Assembly: GCA_004298465.1 (NCBI GenBank) | Contig: SCRT01000012.1 | Location: 62,001-126,000 of the forward strand | Source: Nevskiaceae bacterium | GTDB taxonomy: Bacteria; Pseudomonadota; Gammaproteobacteria; Nevskiales; Nevskiaceae | Direction: 5' to 3' | DNA: 64,000 bases | In this document: positions 52,096 to 60,872 of the stretch, piece after piece | How the letters are laid out: each line of letters begins with the position of its first letter | How positions within the stretch are numbered: position 1 is the stretch's first letter | Translations under genes and position numbers: made by a program | Notes under the pieces: generated by a model | Told to the model about the DNA's origin: nothing | What the model saw: the letters and a program-made list of their open reading frames with translations, nothing else | The model's database searches: none

Positions 52096-53364
52096 TCAGC
52101 TTTCGCGGGCGCGTGCACGGTGGCCGATGTCGCGCCGCAGTTGCATGCCGTCGAAGTGGATGCAGCTCGCCGCGCGGTAAGCGGAATCAATCGCGGCACC
52201 GATCCGCGTGCCGCGGGCACAGACGCACAGCACGCGGCCACCGTGAGTGACGATGGCGCCGGCTTTTTCCACCGTGCCGGCGTGGAAAACCTTGGCGCCA
52301 GTTGCTTCAGCTGCGGCCAGGCCATGGATCACGTCGCCCTGGTGCGAACGGGCGGGATAGCCGGCGGAGGCGAGAACGACGCCGACCGCGGCATCCCGTG
52401 ACCACTGGGCGGGCGATTTTCCCGGTGCGCCGTCGAGCGTGTTTTCCAGCAGTTCGACGAAGTCGGAATCCAGCCGCATCAGGATCGGCTGCGTTTCCGG
52501 GTCACCCAGGCGGGCGTTGAATTCGATGACGAACGGGTTGCCGTCGGCGTCGATCATCAGCCCGGCGTAGAGGAAGCCCTGATAGGGGCAGCCGGCGTCC
52601 ACCATCGCCTGCAGCACCGGTTCGATGACGCGCGCCCGGATGCGGGCGTCCACTTCTTTAGTCACCACTGGCGCGGGTGAATAAGCGCCCATGCCGCCGG
52701 TGTTGGGACCCTGGTCGCCGTCGAAGATGCGTTTGTGGTCCTGCGAGGAGGCCAATGGCTGGTAGCGCAGGCCGTCCACCAGCAGGATGTAGCTGGCTTC
52801 CTCGCCTTCGAGGAAATCTTCGATGACGACTTTTGCGCCCGCTTCCGCAAATAGAGCGTGCAGGGCGTCCTGAGCCTCGGAAATCGTCATGGCAACTGTC
52901 ACGCCCTTGCCGGCCGCCAGCCCGTCGGCCTTGATGACGATCGGCGCGCCTTTGCGCTGCACATGGTCCAGCGCCGGGGCCAAGGTCGCAAACACGGCAT
53001 AGCCGGCGGTGGGCACGCCGGCGCGCGCCAGCAGGTCCTTCGTGAAAGACTTGCTGGATTCGAGCTGCGCGGCGGCGCGTGTCGGCCCGAAGATGCGCAG
53101 GCCCGCAGTGCGGAAGGCGTCAACCACACCCGCCGCCAGCGCCGCTTCCGGACCGACGACCGTCAAGCCCACGCCTTGCGCCTTGGCCAGCGCCAGCAGG
53201 CCCTCGACATCGGTGGCAGCCACCGCCGCATTACGGCAGCGTGGCTCGTGCGCGGTGCCGGCGTTGCCGGGTGCGACGATTACTTCCGTCACGCGCGGCG
53301 ACTGCGCCAGCTTCCATGCCAGCGCGTGTTCGCGCCCGCCGGAGCCGATGACGAGGGCTTTCAC
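52096..53364 (-). CDS. purD: Phosphoribosylamine-glycine ligase
   Basis: 422-residue ATP-grasp enzyme for the second step of purine synthesis. The N-domain has ALVIGSGGREHALAWKLAQS and APGNAGTA. The ATP-grasp core has IVIKADGLAAGKGVTVA, DFLEGEEASYILLVDG, DHKRIFDGDQGPNTGGMGAY, and NARLGDPETQPILMRL with the metal-binding residues. The PurD C-domain closes the protein. Length is normal. It is transcribed after ppa with a 4-base gap. Confidence 0.97.
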   Translation of the reverse strand: MKALVIGSGGREHALAWKLAQSPRVTEVIVAPGNAGTAHEPRCRNAAVAATDVEGLLALAKAQGVGLTVVGPEAALAAGVVDAFRTAGLRIFGPTRAAAQLESSKSFTKDLLARAGVPTAGYAVFATLAPALDHVQRKGAPIVIKADGLAAGKGVTVAMTISEAQDALHALFAEAGAKVVIEDFLEGEEASYILLVDGLRYQPLASSQDHKRIFDGDQGPNTGGMGAYSPAPVVTKEVDARIRARVIEPVLQAMVDAGCPYQGFLYAGLMIDADGNPFVIEFNARLGDPETQPILMRLDSDFVELLENTLDGAPGKSPAQWSRDAAVGVVLASAGYPARSHQGDVIHGLAAAEATGAKVFHAGTVEKAGAIVTHGGRVLCVCARGTRIGAAIDSAYRAASCIHFDGMQLRRDIGHRARARES

Positions 53365-53368
53365 TACC

Positions 53369-53896
53369 TTACTTGTAGGCCTTGATGGATTTGACGATTT
53401 CGGCTTTCGCCGCCGCGGCGTCGCGCCAGCCGGCGATCTTCACGAACTTGCCTTTCTCGTTGTCCTTGTAGTGCGTGAAGAAGTGCTCGATCTCGTCCAG
53501 CTTGCGCTGCGGCACGTCCTTCAGGTCTTTCACGTCGGCGTAGTAGCCAGTGGAGATCTTGTCGGTCGGCACGGCGAGGATCTTGGCGTCGCCACCTTTC
53601 TCGTCGGTGGTGTCCAGCACCGCCACGGCGCGGCACTTGATGAGGCAGCCGTTGACGACTGGGAATGGCGTCATCACCAGCACGTCCACCGGGTCGCCGT
53701 CGTCGTACAGCGTGTGCGGCACGTAGCCGTAGTTGGCCGGGTAGCTCATCGACACGTTCATGAAGCGGTCGACGGACAGCAGGCCGGAAGCCTTGTCCAC
53801 TTCGTACTTCACGGGCGCGGCGTAGGCGCTGATTTCGATGACGACGTTGAATTCTTCCGGGGCCTTGTCGCCGGCCGGCACATTGCTGAGGCTCAT
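53369..53896 (-). CDS. ppa: Inorganic pyrophosphatase
   Basis: 175-residue soluble type I pyrophosphatase that hydrolyses PPi. The active-site signature is DDGDPVDVLV, preceded by NYGYVPHT and EISAYAAPVKYEVDK; lysines and aspartates for Mg2+/PPi binding are present (VDRFMNVSMSYPANYG; KILAVP). It lies 18 bases after a PPi-dependent phosphofructokinase gene, which is notable because one enzyme destroys the phosphate donor of the other. Confidence 0.97.
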   Translation of the reverse strand: MSLSNVPAGDKAPEEFNVVIEISAYAAPVKYEVDKASGLLSVDRFMNVSMSYPANYGYVPHTLYDDGDPVDVLVMTPFPVVNGCLIKCRAVAVLDTTDEKGGDAKILAVPTDKISTGYYADVKDLKDVPQRKLDEIEHFFTHYKDNEKGKFVKIAGWRDAAAAKAEIVKSIKAYK

Positions 53897-53914
53897 TGCA
53901 GTTTCCTTGGTGGA

Positions 53915-55180
53915 TCAGATCGTGAATTCGCGGCCGGTCCGCTTGGGCACCGGTGCACTTTTCAATTTTACGTATTGCGGCAGACCGCCGGCGTAGGGCG
54001 GGTAGGCCTCGCCCTCGATCAACGGCGCCAGGTAGCGGCGGCAGGCATCGGTAATACCGAAGCCGTCCGCCGAAATGAATTCACGCGGCATCTTCTTTTC
54101 GACGTTGGCCACCTGCGCCAGCGGCGCCTCGCCGACATGCCAGCGGTAGGGAGTGTCCGCATCGCGCACGATCGTCGCCATCATGCCGCTCTTGCCCGCC
54201 AGCGCCATTTCCACCGCTGCCCGACCCACGGCGTAGGCCTGCTCGACGTCGACTTTCGATGCGATGTGGCGCGCGGCGCGCTGCAGGTAGTCGGCCACTG
54301 CCCAGTGGTACTTGTAGCGGGTCTTCTCCTTCACGAGTTCGGCCAGCCGCGGGGCCAGCCCGCCGAGCTGGCTGTGGCCGAAGGCGTCGGTGCCGCCGGC
54401 TTCGGAGAAGAACCGGCCGTCCAGCGTCTGCAGTCCTTCACTGGCGACGATGGCGCAGTAGCCGTTGTGCTCCACCGACTGCCGCACGCGGTCGATGAAC
54501 GCGGTCTGGTCGAACTTCACTTCCGGAAACAGGATGATCTGCGGCGCGTCGCCTTCCTGTTGCGCGGCCAGGCCGCCGGCCGCAGCGATCCAGCCGGCGT
54601 GGCGGCCCATCACTTCCAGGATGAACACTTTCGTGGACGTGCGCGCCATGGACGCGACGTCGAATGCCGCTTCCTTGATGGATACCGCCACGTACTTCGC
54701 CACCGAGCCGAAGCCGGGGCAGCAATCCGTGAACGGCAGGTCATTGTCCACCGTCTTCGGCACGTGGATGGCCTGGATCGGGTAGCCCAGCTTCGCGCCC
54801 AGCTGCGACACCTTCAGGCAGGTATCCGCCGAGTCGCCGCCGCCGTTGTAGAAGAAGTAGCCGATGTCGTGCGCGCGGAACACTTCGATCAGGCGTTCGT
54901 ATTCCGCCTGGTTCTTGTCGAAGCCCTTGAGCTTGTAGCGGCAGGAACCGAAGGCGCCGGCCGGCGTGTGGCGCAGCGCGGCGATGTCTGCAGCGCTTTC
55001 CTGTGAGGTGTCGATCAGGTCTTCGGTCAGCGCGCCGATGATGCCGTTGCGCCCAGCGTAAACCTTCGCGATCACGTCAGGATGCTCGCGCGCCGCCTCG
55101 ATCACGCCGGCCGCGGAAGCGTTGATGACGGCGGTGACTCCGCCGGACTGGGCGTAGAAGGCGTTGACGGGCTTGGCCAT
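53915..55180 (-). CDS. pfp: Pyrophosphate-dependent 6-phosphofructokinase
   Basis: 421-residue phosphofructokinase-fold enzyme for the reversible PPi-linked conversion of fructose 6-phosphate to the 1,6-bisphosphate. The donor loop reads YNGGGDSADT, with Asp116 where ATP enzymes have the small glycine of GGDGS. PKTVDNDLP carries Lys142 in place of the glycine of PGTIDND. Both substitutions are the known markers of PPi specificity. MGRHAGWIAAAGG and the catalytic TVDND aspartate are present. The ATG at 55180 gives the family start MAKPVNAFYAQSGG; an ATG 17 codons upstream is less likely. It allows glycolysis and gluconeogenesis to share one enzyme. Confidence 0.93.
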   Translation of the reverse strand: MAKPVNAFYAQSGGVTAVINASAAGVIEAAREHPDVIAKVYAGRNGIIGALTEDLIDTSQESAADIAALRHTPAGAFGSCRYKLKGFDKNQAEYERLIEVFRAHDIGYFFYNGGGDSADTCLKVSQLGAKLGYPIQAIHVPKTVDNDLPFTDCCPGFGSVAKYVAVSIKEAAFDVASMARTSTKVFILEVMGRHAGWIAAAGGLAAQQEGDAPQIILFPEVKFDQTAFIDRVRQSVEHNGYCAIVASEGLQTLDGRFFSEAGGTDAFGHSQLGGLAPRLAELVKEKTRYKYHWAVADYLQRAARHIASKVDVEQAYAVGRAAVEMALAGKSGMMATIVRDADTPYRWHVGEAPLAQVANVEKKMPREFISADGFGITDACRRYLAPLIEGEAYPPYAGGLPQYVKLKSAPVPKRTGREFTI

Positions 55181-55330
55181 GATCTCGACGATACGCCGGT
55201 GTTCAGGGTGGAATGATCCAAAGCGGAACATTCTAGCGATTTCGACACCCTGCTTCCGGCGCTGTGGCGTTGACGTCGGCAGGCCGGGTCTTTAAGTTGG
55301 ATGCCCTGTCGCCGGCGTCTTCAGCCGTTT

Positions 55331-55352
55331 CACATACCCTTGTGGGTATGTG
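55331..55352. promoter_or_regulatory. Perfect stem-loop / palindrome in the adk leader
   Basis: CACATACCC-TTGT-GGGTATGTG: a 9-bp perfect stem with a tetraloop, ending 27 bases before the adk ATG and lacking a T tract. It may be a regulator-binding palindrome or a leader RNA hairpin. The pfp gene diverges from here, so it could serve both. Confidence 0.5.
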
Positions 55353-55379
55353 GCAGGCCATCTACCGAGGGAAATATTC

Positions 55380-55940
55380 ATGAGAATCGTGTTGCTGGGT
55401 GCGCCCGGCTCGGGCAAGGGCACGCAGGGGAAGAAACTGTCGGAGGCCTACGGCATTCCCAAGATCTCCACTGGAGACGCCCTGCGCGCGGCGGTGGCGG
55501 CAGGCACCGAGCTGGGGCGCAAGGCGCACCCCCTCATGGAAGCCGGCAAGCTTGTGCCCGACGCGCTGGTCTACGGCATCGTGCAGGAGCGCTTCGGTCA
55601 CGACGACTGCAAGAAGGGCTACATCCTCGACGGCTTCCCGCGCAACCATGCGCAGGCCGAGGAGCTCGATCGCATGCTCGGCCGCATCGGCCAGCCGGCG
55701 CTCGAGAAAGCTGTCCATCTGCACGTCGACGATGAGGAAATCGTCCAACGCCTGCATCAGCGCGCCATCCAGGAAGGCCGTGACGACGACAAGCCCGAGA
55801 CGATCCGCAAGCGCATCGGCGTCTACAACTCGGAAACGCGTCCGTTGCTCGACTACTACGCCGCGCAGGGCAAGCTCGTGACCGTGGACGGCATCGGCAA
55901 GCTGGAAGAGATCTACCAGCGGATCGTGGCGGCGCTGTAG
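55380..55940 (+). CDS. adk: Adenylate kinase, short form
   Basis: 186-residue enzyme that equilibrates ATP, ADP and AMP. The P-loop is GAPGSGKGTQ at the N-terminus, and the AMP-binding segments are KISTGDALRAAVAAG and GYILDGFPRNHAQAEEL. The lid is the short kind (AIQEGRDDDKPETIRKRI), without the extended zinc-binding LID of longer adenylate kinases. The ATG at 55380 has GAGG upstream. It diverges from pfp. Confidence 0.96.
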   Translation: MRIVLLGAPGSGKGTQGKKLSEAYGIPKISTGDALRAAVAAGTELGRKAHPLMEAGKLVPDALVYGIVQERFGHDDCKKGYILDGFPRNHAQAEELDRMLGRIGQPALEKAVHLHVDDEEIVQRLHQRAIQEGRDDDKPETIRKRIGVYNSETRPLLDYYAAQGKLVTVDGIGKLEEIYQRIVAAL

Positions 55941-55962
55941 CTGCAACCCGGGCAGGCAGCCC

Positions 55963-56364
55963 TCAATAGGTGTCGCTGATGGCGCGCAGCACGTCTGAAC
56001 GGGAAATCATGCCGACCAGCTTGCCGCTCGCCATCACCGGGTAGCGGCGGCAGGTCTGGCGCTCGAACAGCGCCAGCAATTGCATGAGGCTGGTGTTCGG
56101 CTCCACGGTTTTGACCTTCGGATTCATGAACTGGCTGACGGGGCCGGCAAACGACCCGTCTTCCGACGCTACGCCCACGATCGCGATCACGTCGCGTTCT
56201 GAAAGGATGCCGACCAGCACGCCTGCGTCATCGACAACCGGTGCGGCGGTGATGTGGCTCTTGGCAAGCGTGTGGATGGCCGCCATGACATCCATGTCAG
56301 GGGGAAAGGTGATGAGCTTGGCACTCATGTAGTCCCGCACTCGAAGCGTGTCGAGTTTCGCCAT
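55963..56364 (-). CDS. Stand-alone CBS-domain pair protein
   Basis: 133 residues made of two CBS motifs: about 5-62 (VRDYMSAKLITFPPDMDV to GILSERDVIAIVG) and about 73-130 (VSQFMNPKVKTVEPNTSL to GMISRSDVLRAIS). CBS pairs bind adenine nucleotides such as AMP, ATP or NAD and act as energy sensors or regulators. The ATG at 56364 has GAGG seven bases upstream; an earlier in-frame ATG at 56400 would add 12 residues. It converges on adk with only 22 bases between. Confidence 0.9.
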   Translation of the reverse strand: MAKLDTLRVRDYMSAKLITFPPDMDVMAAIHTLAKSHITAAPVVDDAGVLVGILSERDVIAIVGVASEDGSFAGPVSQFMNPKVKTVEPNTSLMQLLALFERQTCRRYPVMASGKLVGMISRSDVLRAISDTY

Positions 56365-56435
56365 TTGCGTGCCTCTGCCTGTCGTCGTGTTGTCAGCCAT
56401 TAAACCCCCGTTGCGGCCAACGAACAACTGTGGGC

Positions 56436-57191
56436 TCAGGCTGCCGGCAAAACCGCATGCAAACGTGTCCCGCCTGTTCGCAGCCATTGGCGTTTTTGGG
56501 CCCAACCCGGCATCTGGCGTTCCACCAGCGCCCAGAAGTGCGCCGAATGATCGGCGTGGACGCGGTGGCACAGCTCATGGACCACGACATAACGCAGCAC
56601 GTCCTCGGGCGCCATCACCAGCCGCCAGTTCAGGCTGATGAGGCCGGAGGCCGCGCAGCTGCCCCAACGCGAGCGCTGGTCGGCGATGCGCGGGCCAAGA
56701 TATGTCACGCCCAGGCGCGCAGCTTCCCCGTCCAGAAGCCGCGTGGCGTGCACCCGGGCGCGTTCCCGCAGCGCGGCCCGCAACGCACGTTCGAGCGTGT
56801 CCGGAGTGCTGCGTGGCGGCGCATAAACTTCCATGCCCGTCTCCGTGAATCGGACACGGGGTTGGGAAAGGCGCGACGCGATATGCAGCAGCGGCACGTC
56901 TCGCCCGGCAAGCGGCAGACGGTCGTGTCCGTCCCACGCCAGCGATCGCACGGCAGTTGGTGGCTCGATGTGGGCAAGGCGCAGGCGTGCGCGCTCGACC
57001 CACGCGAGCCGCGTAGTCAGGAAGGCCCGCGCCTCGGCACGGCTGACGTGACGCGGGATGACGAGCCATACCGTTCCGTCGCGCCGCACTTCCACACGCA
57101 CGCGCTGAGCGCGTGCGCTGCGCCGTTCGTGAACCGGGCAAGTACCCGCGAGCGTGTCGCCGCGCGGGTCCTCGCCGCCAGCGTCAGGCAT
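56436..57191 (-). CDS. YgjP/DUF45-type zinc metalloprotease
   Basis: 251 residues. The C-terminal WLM-like metallopeptidase domain has HELCH at 205-209 (VVHELCHRVHADHSAHFW), the zincin HExxH motif, with the further H-A-D-H-S-A-H cluster expected for the third ligand. Upstream are RSRWGSCAASGLISLNWRLV, the family's highly conserved block, and a basic N-terminal region. The cellular role of these proteins is not established. The ATG overlaps the end of the alpha/beta hydrolase gene by 8 bases, so the two are coupled. Confidence 0.88.
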   Translation of the reverse strand: MPDAGGEDPRGDTLAGTCPVHERRSARAQRVRVEVRRDGTVWLVIPRHVSRAEARAFLTTRLAWVERARLRLAHIEPPTAVRSLAWDGHDRLPLAGRDVPLLHIASRLSQPRVRFTETGMEVYAPPRSTPDTLERALRAALRERARVHATRLLDGEAARLGVTYLGPRIADQRSRWGSCAASGLISLNWRLVMAPEDVLRYVVVHELCHRVHADHSAHFWALVERQMPGWAQKRQWLRTGGTRLHAVLPAA

Positions 57192-58080
57192 GCAGCAGAT
57201 GCGTGACGAACCAGTCGCGGGCCGCCGGACCGGAGGTCTCGAAGCCCTGCGTATAGGCGTCGAAATGCTTGCCGTCGATGATCTTCAGCTGCTTCGGCTG
57301 CAGCGCTCGTTCATAGGCCGCGAGCTGGATGTCCGGCAGGCACAGGTAATCCTCGCGTGCGACCAGCATCAGCAGCGGCGTGGGGGAAACGCGGGCCACA
57401 TAGTTGCCGGGCGCGTATTCGGACAGCATCTCCAGCGTGCGCAACGTCACTTCGTTGCGCCATGACGGGGCCCGCTGCCGCGCCGTTTGCGTCATCCACT
57501 CCCACGAATCCGGCGTGGGCAGTGCACTGGGGCCGTCCTGCGCCACCACGGGCATCATGGCCGGGGGCTGGCCGGCATAGCGTTCGCGCCGGTCCGCGTC
57601 GAACATCGCGCGGATTCCCGGCAGCTTGTCCGGGCTGATCAGACGCTGCGCGGTCTCCAGCCCGTCGATCAACGGTACTTGCGCAACCACGCACTTCACG
57701 CGCCGGTCCAGCGCCGCAACCACGATGGCGTGTCCGCCGCTGTAGCTGGAACCCCACACGCCGAGCCGCGCCGCATCGGTTGCCGGCAAGGTTTCCGCGA
57801 ACGTCAGGGCGTCGCGCCAGTCGCGCACCTGCTGCCACGGGTCGATTTCCAGCCGCGGTGTTCCATCGCTCGCGCCGAAGCCGCGGTTGTCGTAGACGAG
57901 GGCGGCGAGCCCGGCGGCTTCGAACAGTTCGGCGTAGCGGTCCAGGTACATTTCCTTGACGGCGGAAAAGCCGTGACACATGACGACGGTTGGCAGGCGG
58001 CCTTTCGTCCCGTCCGGCACGTAGTGCCAGCCCCGCAGCAACGTACCGTCGCCGGTCTTGAACTCGATGTCGTGGCGCAT
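57184..58080 (-). CDS. Alpha/beta hydrolase (DLH/YcjY-like)
   Basis: 298 residues of alpha/beta-hydrolase fold. The oxyanion segment is MCHGFSAVKEMYLDRYAELF, then VYDNRGFGASDG, and the nucleophile elbow GSSYSGG (110-116), in which Ser112 is the probable nucleophile and the usual second glycine of GxSxG is serine. The catalytic acid would be near VAREDYLCLP and the histidine in GKHFDAY close to the C-terminus. Substrates of this subgroup (esterase/dienelactone-hydrolase-like) are unknown. It is co-transcribed with the YgjP-type protease and diverges from maeB. Confidence 0.85.
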   Translation of the reverse strand: MRHDIEFKTGDGTLLRGWHYVPDGTKGRLPTVVMCHGFSAVKEMYLDRYAELFEAAGLAALVYDNRGFGASDGTPRLEIDPWQQVRDWRDALTFAETLPATDAARLGVWGSSYSGGHAIVVAALDRRVKCVVAQVPLIDGLETAQRLISPDKLPGIRAMFDADRRERYAGQPPAMMPVVAQDGPSALPTPDSWEWMTQTARQRAPSWRNEVTLRTLEMLSEYAPGNYVARVSPTPLLMLVAREDYLCLPDIQLAAYERALQPKQLKIIDGKHFDAYTQGFETSGPAARDWFVTHLLHA

Positions 58081-58250
58081 GGGATCTCCTCGTTGTCGTT
58101 GGAGGCCGCATTATGACTGCGGTTTGCCGGGAAGAGCCATGCCAGCCCGGCAACCACCCCGTTCGCGTGCTGCTCCCTGTTCCGTCGACGATAGCCGCAG
58201 CATCCATACAAGGTGTCGCACAGCCCACGGTGGTGCCGAGCGTTGCGGTT

Positions 58251-58256
58251 TATAGT
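58251..58256 (+). promoter_or_regulatory. Candidate -10 element of maeB
   Basis: TATAGT within GGTTTATAGTGCGC, about 57 bases before the maeB ATG. No clear -35 box stands at the right distance, so an activator-dependent promoter or a chance match are both possible. Confidence 0.3.
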
Positions 58257-58312
58257 GCGCAATTCTCAAACATGTGGTTGGAAGAAGGGTGGGAAGGGCA
58301 CGGTGAAAACGA

Positions 58313-60628
58313 ATGGATGAGTTACTACGGGCAGCGGCGCTGGAGTATCACGAGCACGGCCGGCCGGGGAAGTTGGCGGTTACGCCGACGAAACAGCTTT
58401 CCAATCAGCACGATCTGGCGCTGGCGTATTCACCGGGGGTTGCCGCAGTGTCGGATGAGATCGTGGCCGACCCGGCCAACGTCGTGCGCTATACGGCGCG
58501 CGGCAATCTCGTGGGCGTCATCACGAACGGTACGGCAGTGCTGGGGCTGGGGGCCATTGGCCCGCTGGCCGCCAAGCCGGTGATGGAGGGCAAGGCGATC
58601 CTGTTCAAGAAGTTCGCCGGGCTGGATGTATTCGACATCGAGATCAACGAACGCGATCCGGACAAGCTCGTGGACATCATCGCCGGGCTGGAGCCGACAT
58701 TTGGCGGCATCAACCTGGAGGACATCAAGGCGCCGGAGTGCTTCGAGGTGGAGCGCAAGCTGCGCGAACGCTGCCGGATTCCGATCTTTCACGACGACCA
58801 GCACGGCACGGCCATCTGCGTGACGGCGGCGTTCCTGAACGGGCTGGAAGTCGTCGGCAAGGACATCGCCCAGGTCAAGGTGGTGGTGGCCGGCGCGGGT
58901 GCGGCGGCGCTCGGCTGTCTGGGGCTGATGATGGACTTCGGCCTGCCGCTGGAACACATCTGGGTCGCAGACATCGAGGGCGTGGTCTACAAGGGTCGCA
59001 CGGTGCTGATGGACCCGGCGAAAGAGAAGTTCGCGCAAGCTACGGACGCCCGCGTGCTGGATGACATCATCGACGGCGCCGACGTGTTTCTCGGGCTGTC
59101 CGCCGGCGGTGTGCTGAAGCCGGCGATGGTGAAGAAGATGGCGCACAACCCGTTGGTGCTGGCACTGGCGAACCCGAATCCGGAAATCCTGCCGGCGGAT
59201 GCCATGGCGGTACGGCCGGATGCGGTCGTGGCTACCGGGCGCTCGGATTTCCCGAACCAGGTCAACAACGTGCTGTGCTTCCCGTACATCTTTCGCGGCG
59301 CACTGGATGTGGGTGCCACCACCATCACGCGCGGCATGGAAAAGGCCGCGGCCCGGGCCATCTGCGGGCTGGCTCGCGAGGAGCCGAGTGATCGTGTAGC
59401 CACAGCCTACGGCCTGTACGACGTAGCCTTCGGCCCCGCCTATTTCATTCCCAAGCCCTTCGATCCCCGCCTCATCACGCGGATCTCCCCGGCCGTGGCG
59501 AAGGCGGCGATGGACGACGGTGTCGCCACGCGGCCGCTCGCGGATCTGCAGGCTTACAAGGAGCAGCTGGAGCAGTTCGTCTACCACTCCGGGGCGTTCA
59601 TGAAGCCGTTGTTCTCGGCCGCCCGCAGCGCGCTTGCCGGGGGCGGCAAGGCGCGCATCGTGTTCACGGAAGGCGAGGATGAACGCGTGCTGCGCGCGGT
59701 GCAGATCGTGGTGGACGAAAAGCTGGCGCGGCCACTGCTGGTCGGCCGCCCTGCCGTGCTTGAGACGCGCATCCAGAAATACGGACTGCGGCTGCGGCTG
59801 GGGGCCGACGTCGAAGTCGTGAATCCCGAACACGACGACCGCTTCCACCGTTACTGGACGACGTACTGGGCGCTGATGTGCCGGCGCGGCGTCACGAAGG
59901 AAATGGCGCGCGTCGAGATGCGCCGCCGCCTGACGCTGATCGGCGCCATGCTGGTGCGGCTTGGCGACGCGGACGGCATGATCTGCGGCACCGTCGGCGC
60001 CTACGACAAGCACCTGCAGTTCATCGATGAAGTCCTCGGCCACGAGCCGGGCGCGATCACCTACGCCGCGATGAACATCCTGCTGCTCGATGAGCGCACC
60101 CTCGCCATCGCCGACACCCACGTCAATGAGAACCCGAGTGCCGAGGAGATCGCCGAGATCACCTTGATGGCGGCACGCGAGCTGCGGCGCCTGAACATCC
60201 TGCCAAAGGCAGCGCTGCTGTCACGCTCCAATTTCGGCACCGACAGTTCCGCGTCCGGCGCGAAGATGCGCGCCGCACTTGAATTGATCCGCGACCGCGA
60301 CCCGACGCTGGAAGTCGACGGCGAAATGCACGGCGACTGCGCGCTGGACCCGGCGCTGCGGAGTCGCATCCTGCCCTCCTCCACCCTGCATGGCGAGGCA
60401 AACCTGTTGATCTGCCCGAGCGTGGACGCCGCGAACATCGCCTACAACCTGCTGAAGACGGCGGCCGGCGGCAACGTTGCTGTCGGTCCCTTCCTGCTTG
60501 GCGTCGAACAACCCGTCAACATCCTCACGTCCAGTTCCACGGTGCGCCGCATCGTCAACATGACGGCGCTCACCGTGGTGGACGCCAACACCGCCGCAGC
60601 GCGCGGACCGAAAGGGCGCGCCGGTTAA
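58313..60628 (+). CDS. maeB: NADP-dependent malic enzyme with fused phosphotransacetylase-like domain
   Basis: 771 residues. Residues about 1-430 are malic enzyme, decarboxylating malate to pyruvate. They have [13 protein letters not shown], the metal/substrate residues in [13 protein letters not shown] and [13 protein letters not shown], and the NADP fold [16 protein letters not shown]. Residues about 435-765 resemble Pta ([29 protein letters not shown]) but act as a regulatory domain binding acetyl-CoA in characterised enzymes. It yields NADPH and pyruvate and, with mdh, links C4 and C3 metabolism. The Shine-Dalgarno before ATG 58313 is weak. Confidence 0.96.
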   Translation: MDELLRAAALEYHEHGRPGKLAVTPTKQLSNQHDLALAYSPGVAAVSDEIVADPANVVRYTARGNLVGVITNGTAVLGLGAIGPLAAKPVMEGKAILFKKFAGLDVFDIEINERDPDKLVDIIAGLEPTFGGINLEDIKAPECFEVERKLRERCRIPIFHDDQHGTAICVTAAFLNGLEVVGKDIAQVKVVVAGAGAAALGCLGLMMDFGLPLEHIWVADIEGVVYKGRTVLMDPAKEKFAQATDARVLDDIIDGADVFLGLSAGGVLKPAMVKKMAHNPLVLALANPNPEILPADAMAVRPDAVVATGRSDFPNQVNNVLCFPYIFRGALDVGATTITRGMEKAAARAICGLAREEPSDRVATAYGLYDVAFGPAYFIPKPFDPRLITRISPAVAKAAMDDGVATRPLADLQAYKEQLEQFVYHSGAFMKPLFSAARSALAGGGKARIVFTEGEDERVLRAVQIVVDEKLARPLLVGRPAVLETRIQKYGLRLRLGADVEVVNPEHDDRFHRYWTTYWALMCRRGVTKEMARVEMRRRLTLIGAMLVRLGDADGMICGTVGAYDKHLQFIDEVLGHEPGAITYAAMNILLLDERTLAIADTHVNENPSAEEIAEITLMAARELRRLNILPKAALLSRSNFGTDSSASGAKMRAALELIRDRDPTLEVDGEMHGDCALDPALRSRILPSSTLHGEANLLICPSVDAANIAYNLLKTAAGGNVAVGPFLLGVEQPVNILTSSSTVRRIVNMTALTVVDANTAAARGPKGRAG

Positions 60629-60662
60629 ACTGGAGAGCCTGCCCGCCATTCCCGCACCCGCC

Positions 60663-60872
60663 ATGCCACGCCTGTTCGCCGTTTCGCTCCTGCTCCTGTC
60701 CGTGGCCGCCTGCGGCCAGCGCGGCCCGCTGTACCTGCCTAGCCAGGGCATTCCCGCGTCGCAGCGGGCGCCCGCTTCAACGTCGGCGAAAAAGACATCG
60801 AAAGCGGAACAGTCGCCGGAACAGCCCGCCGACGCGACGCGGCAGGACAGCGCGAACCCGGAGCAGCGCTGA
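60663..60872 (+). CDS. lptM: LptM-type small lipoprotein (YifL family)
   Basis: 69 residues. A lipoprotein signal with lipobox VAAC is followed at once by GQRGPLYLP, the family's core motif, and then a disordered Ser/Ala/Gln-rich tail. LptM binds the LptD/LptE complex and helps its oxidative maturation in E. coli. It is joined directly to lysA, as in pseudomonads (lppL-lysA). The short length is normal. Confidence 0.9.
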   Translation: MPRLFAVSLLLLSVAACGQRGPLYLPSQGIPASQRAPASTSAKKTSKAEQSPEQPADATRQDSANPEQR

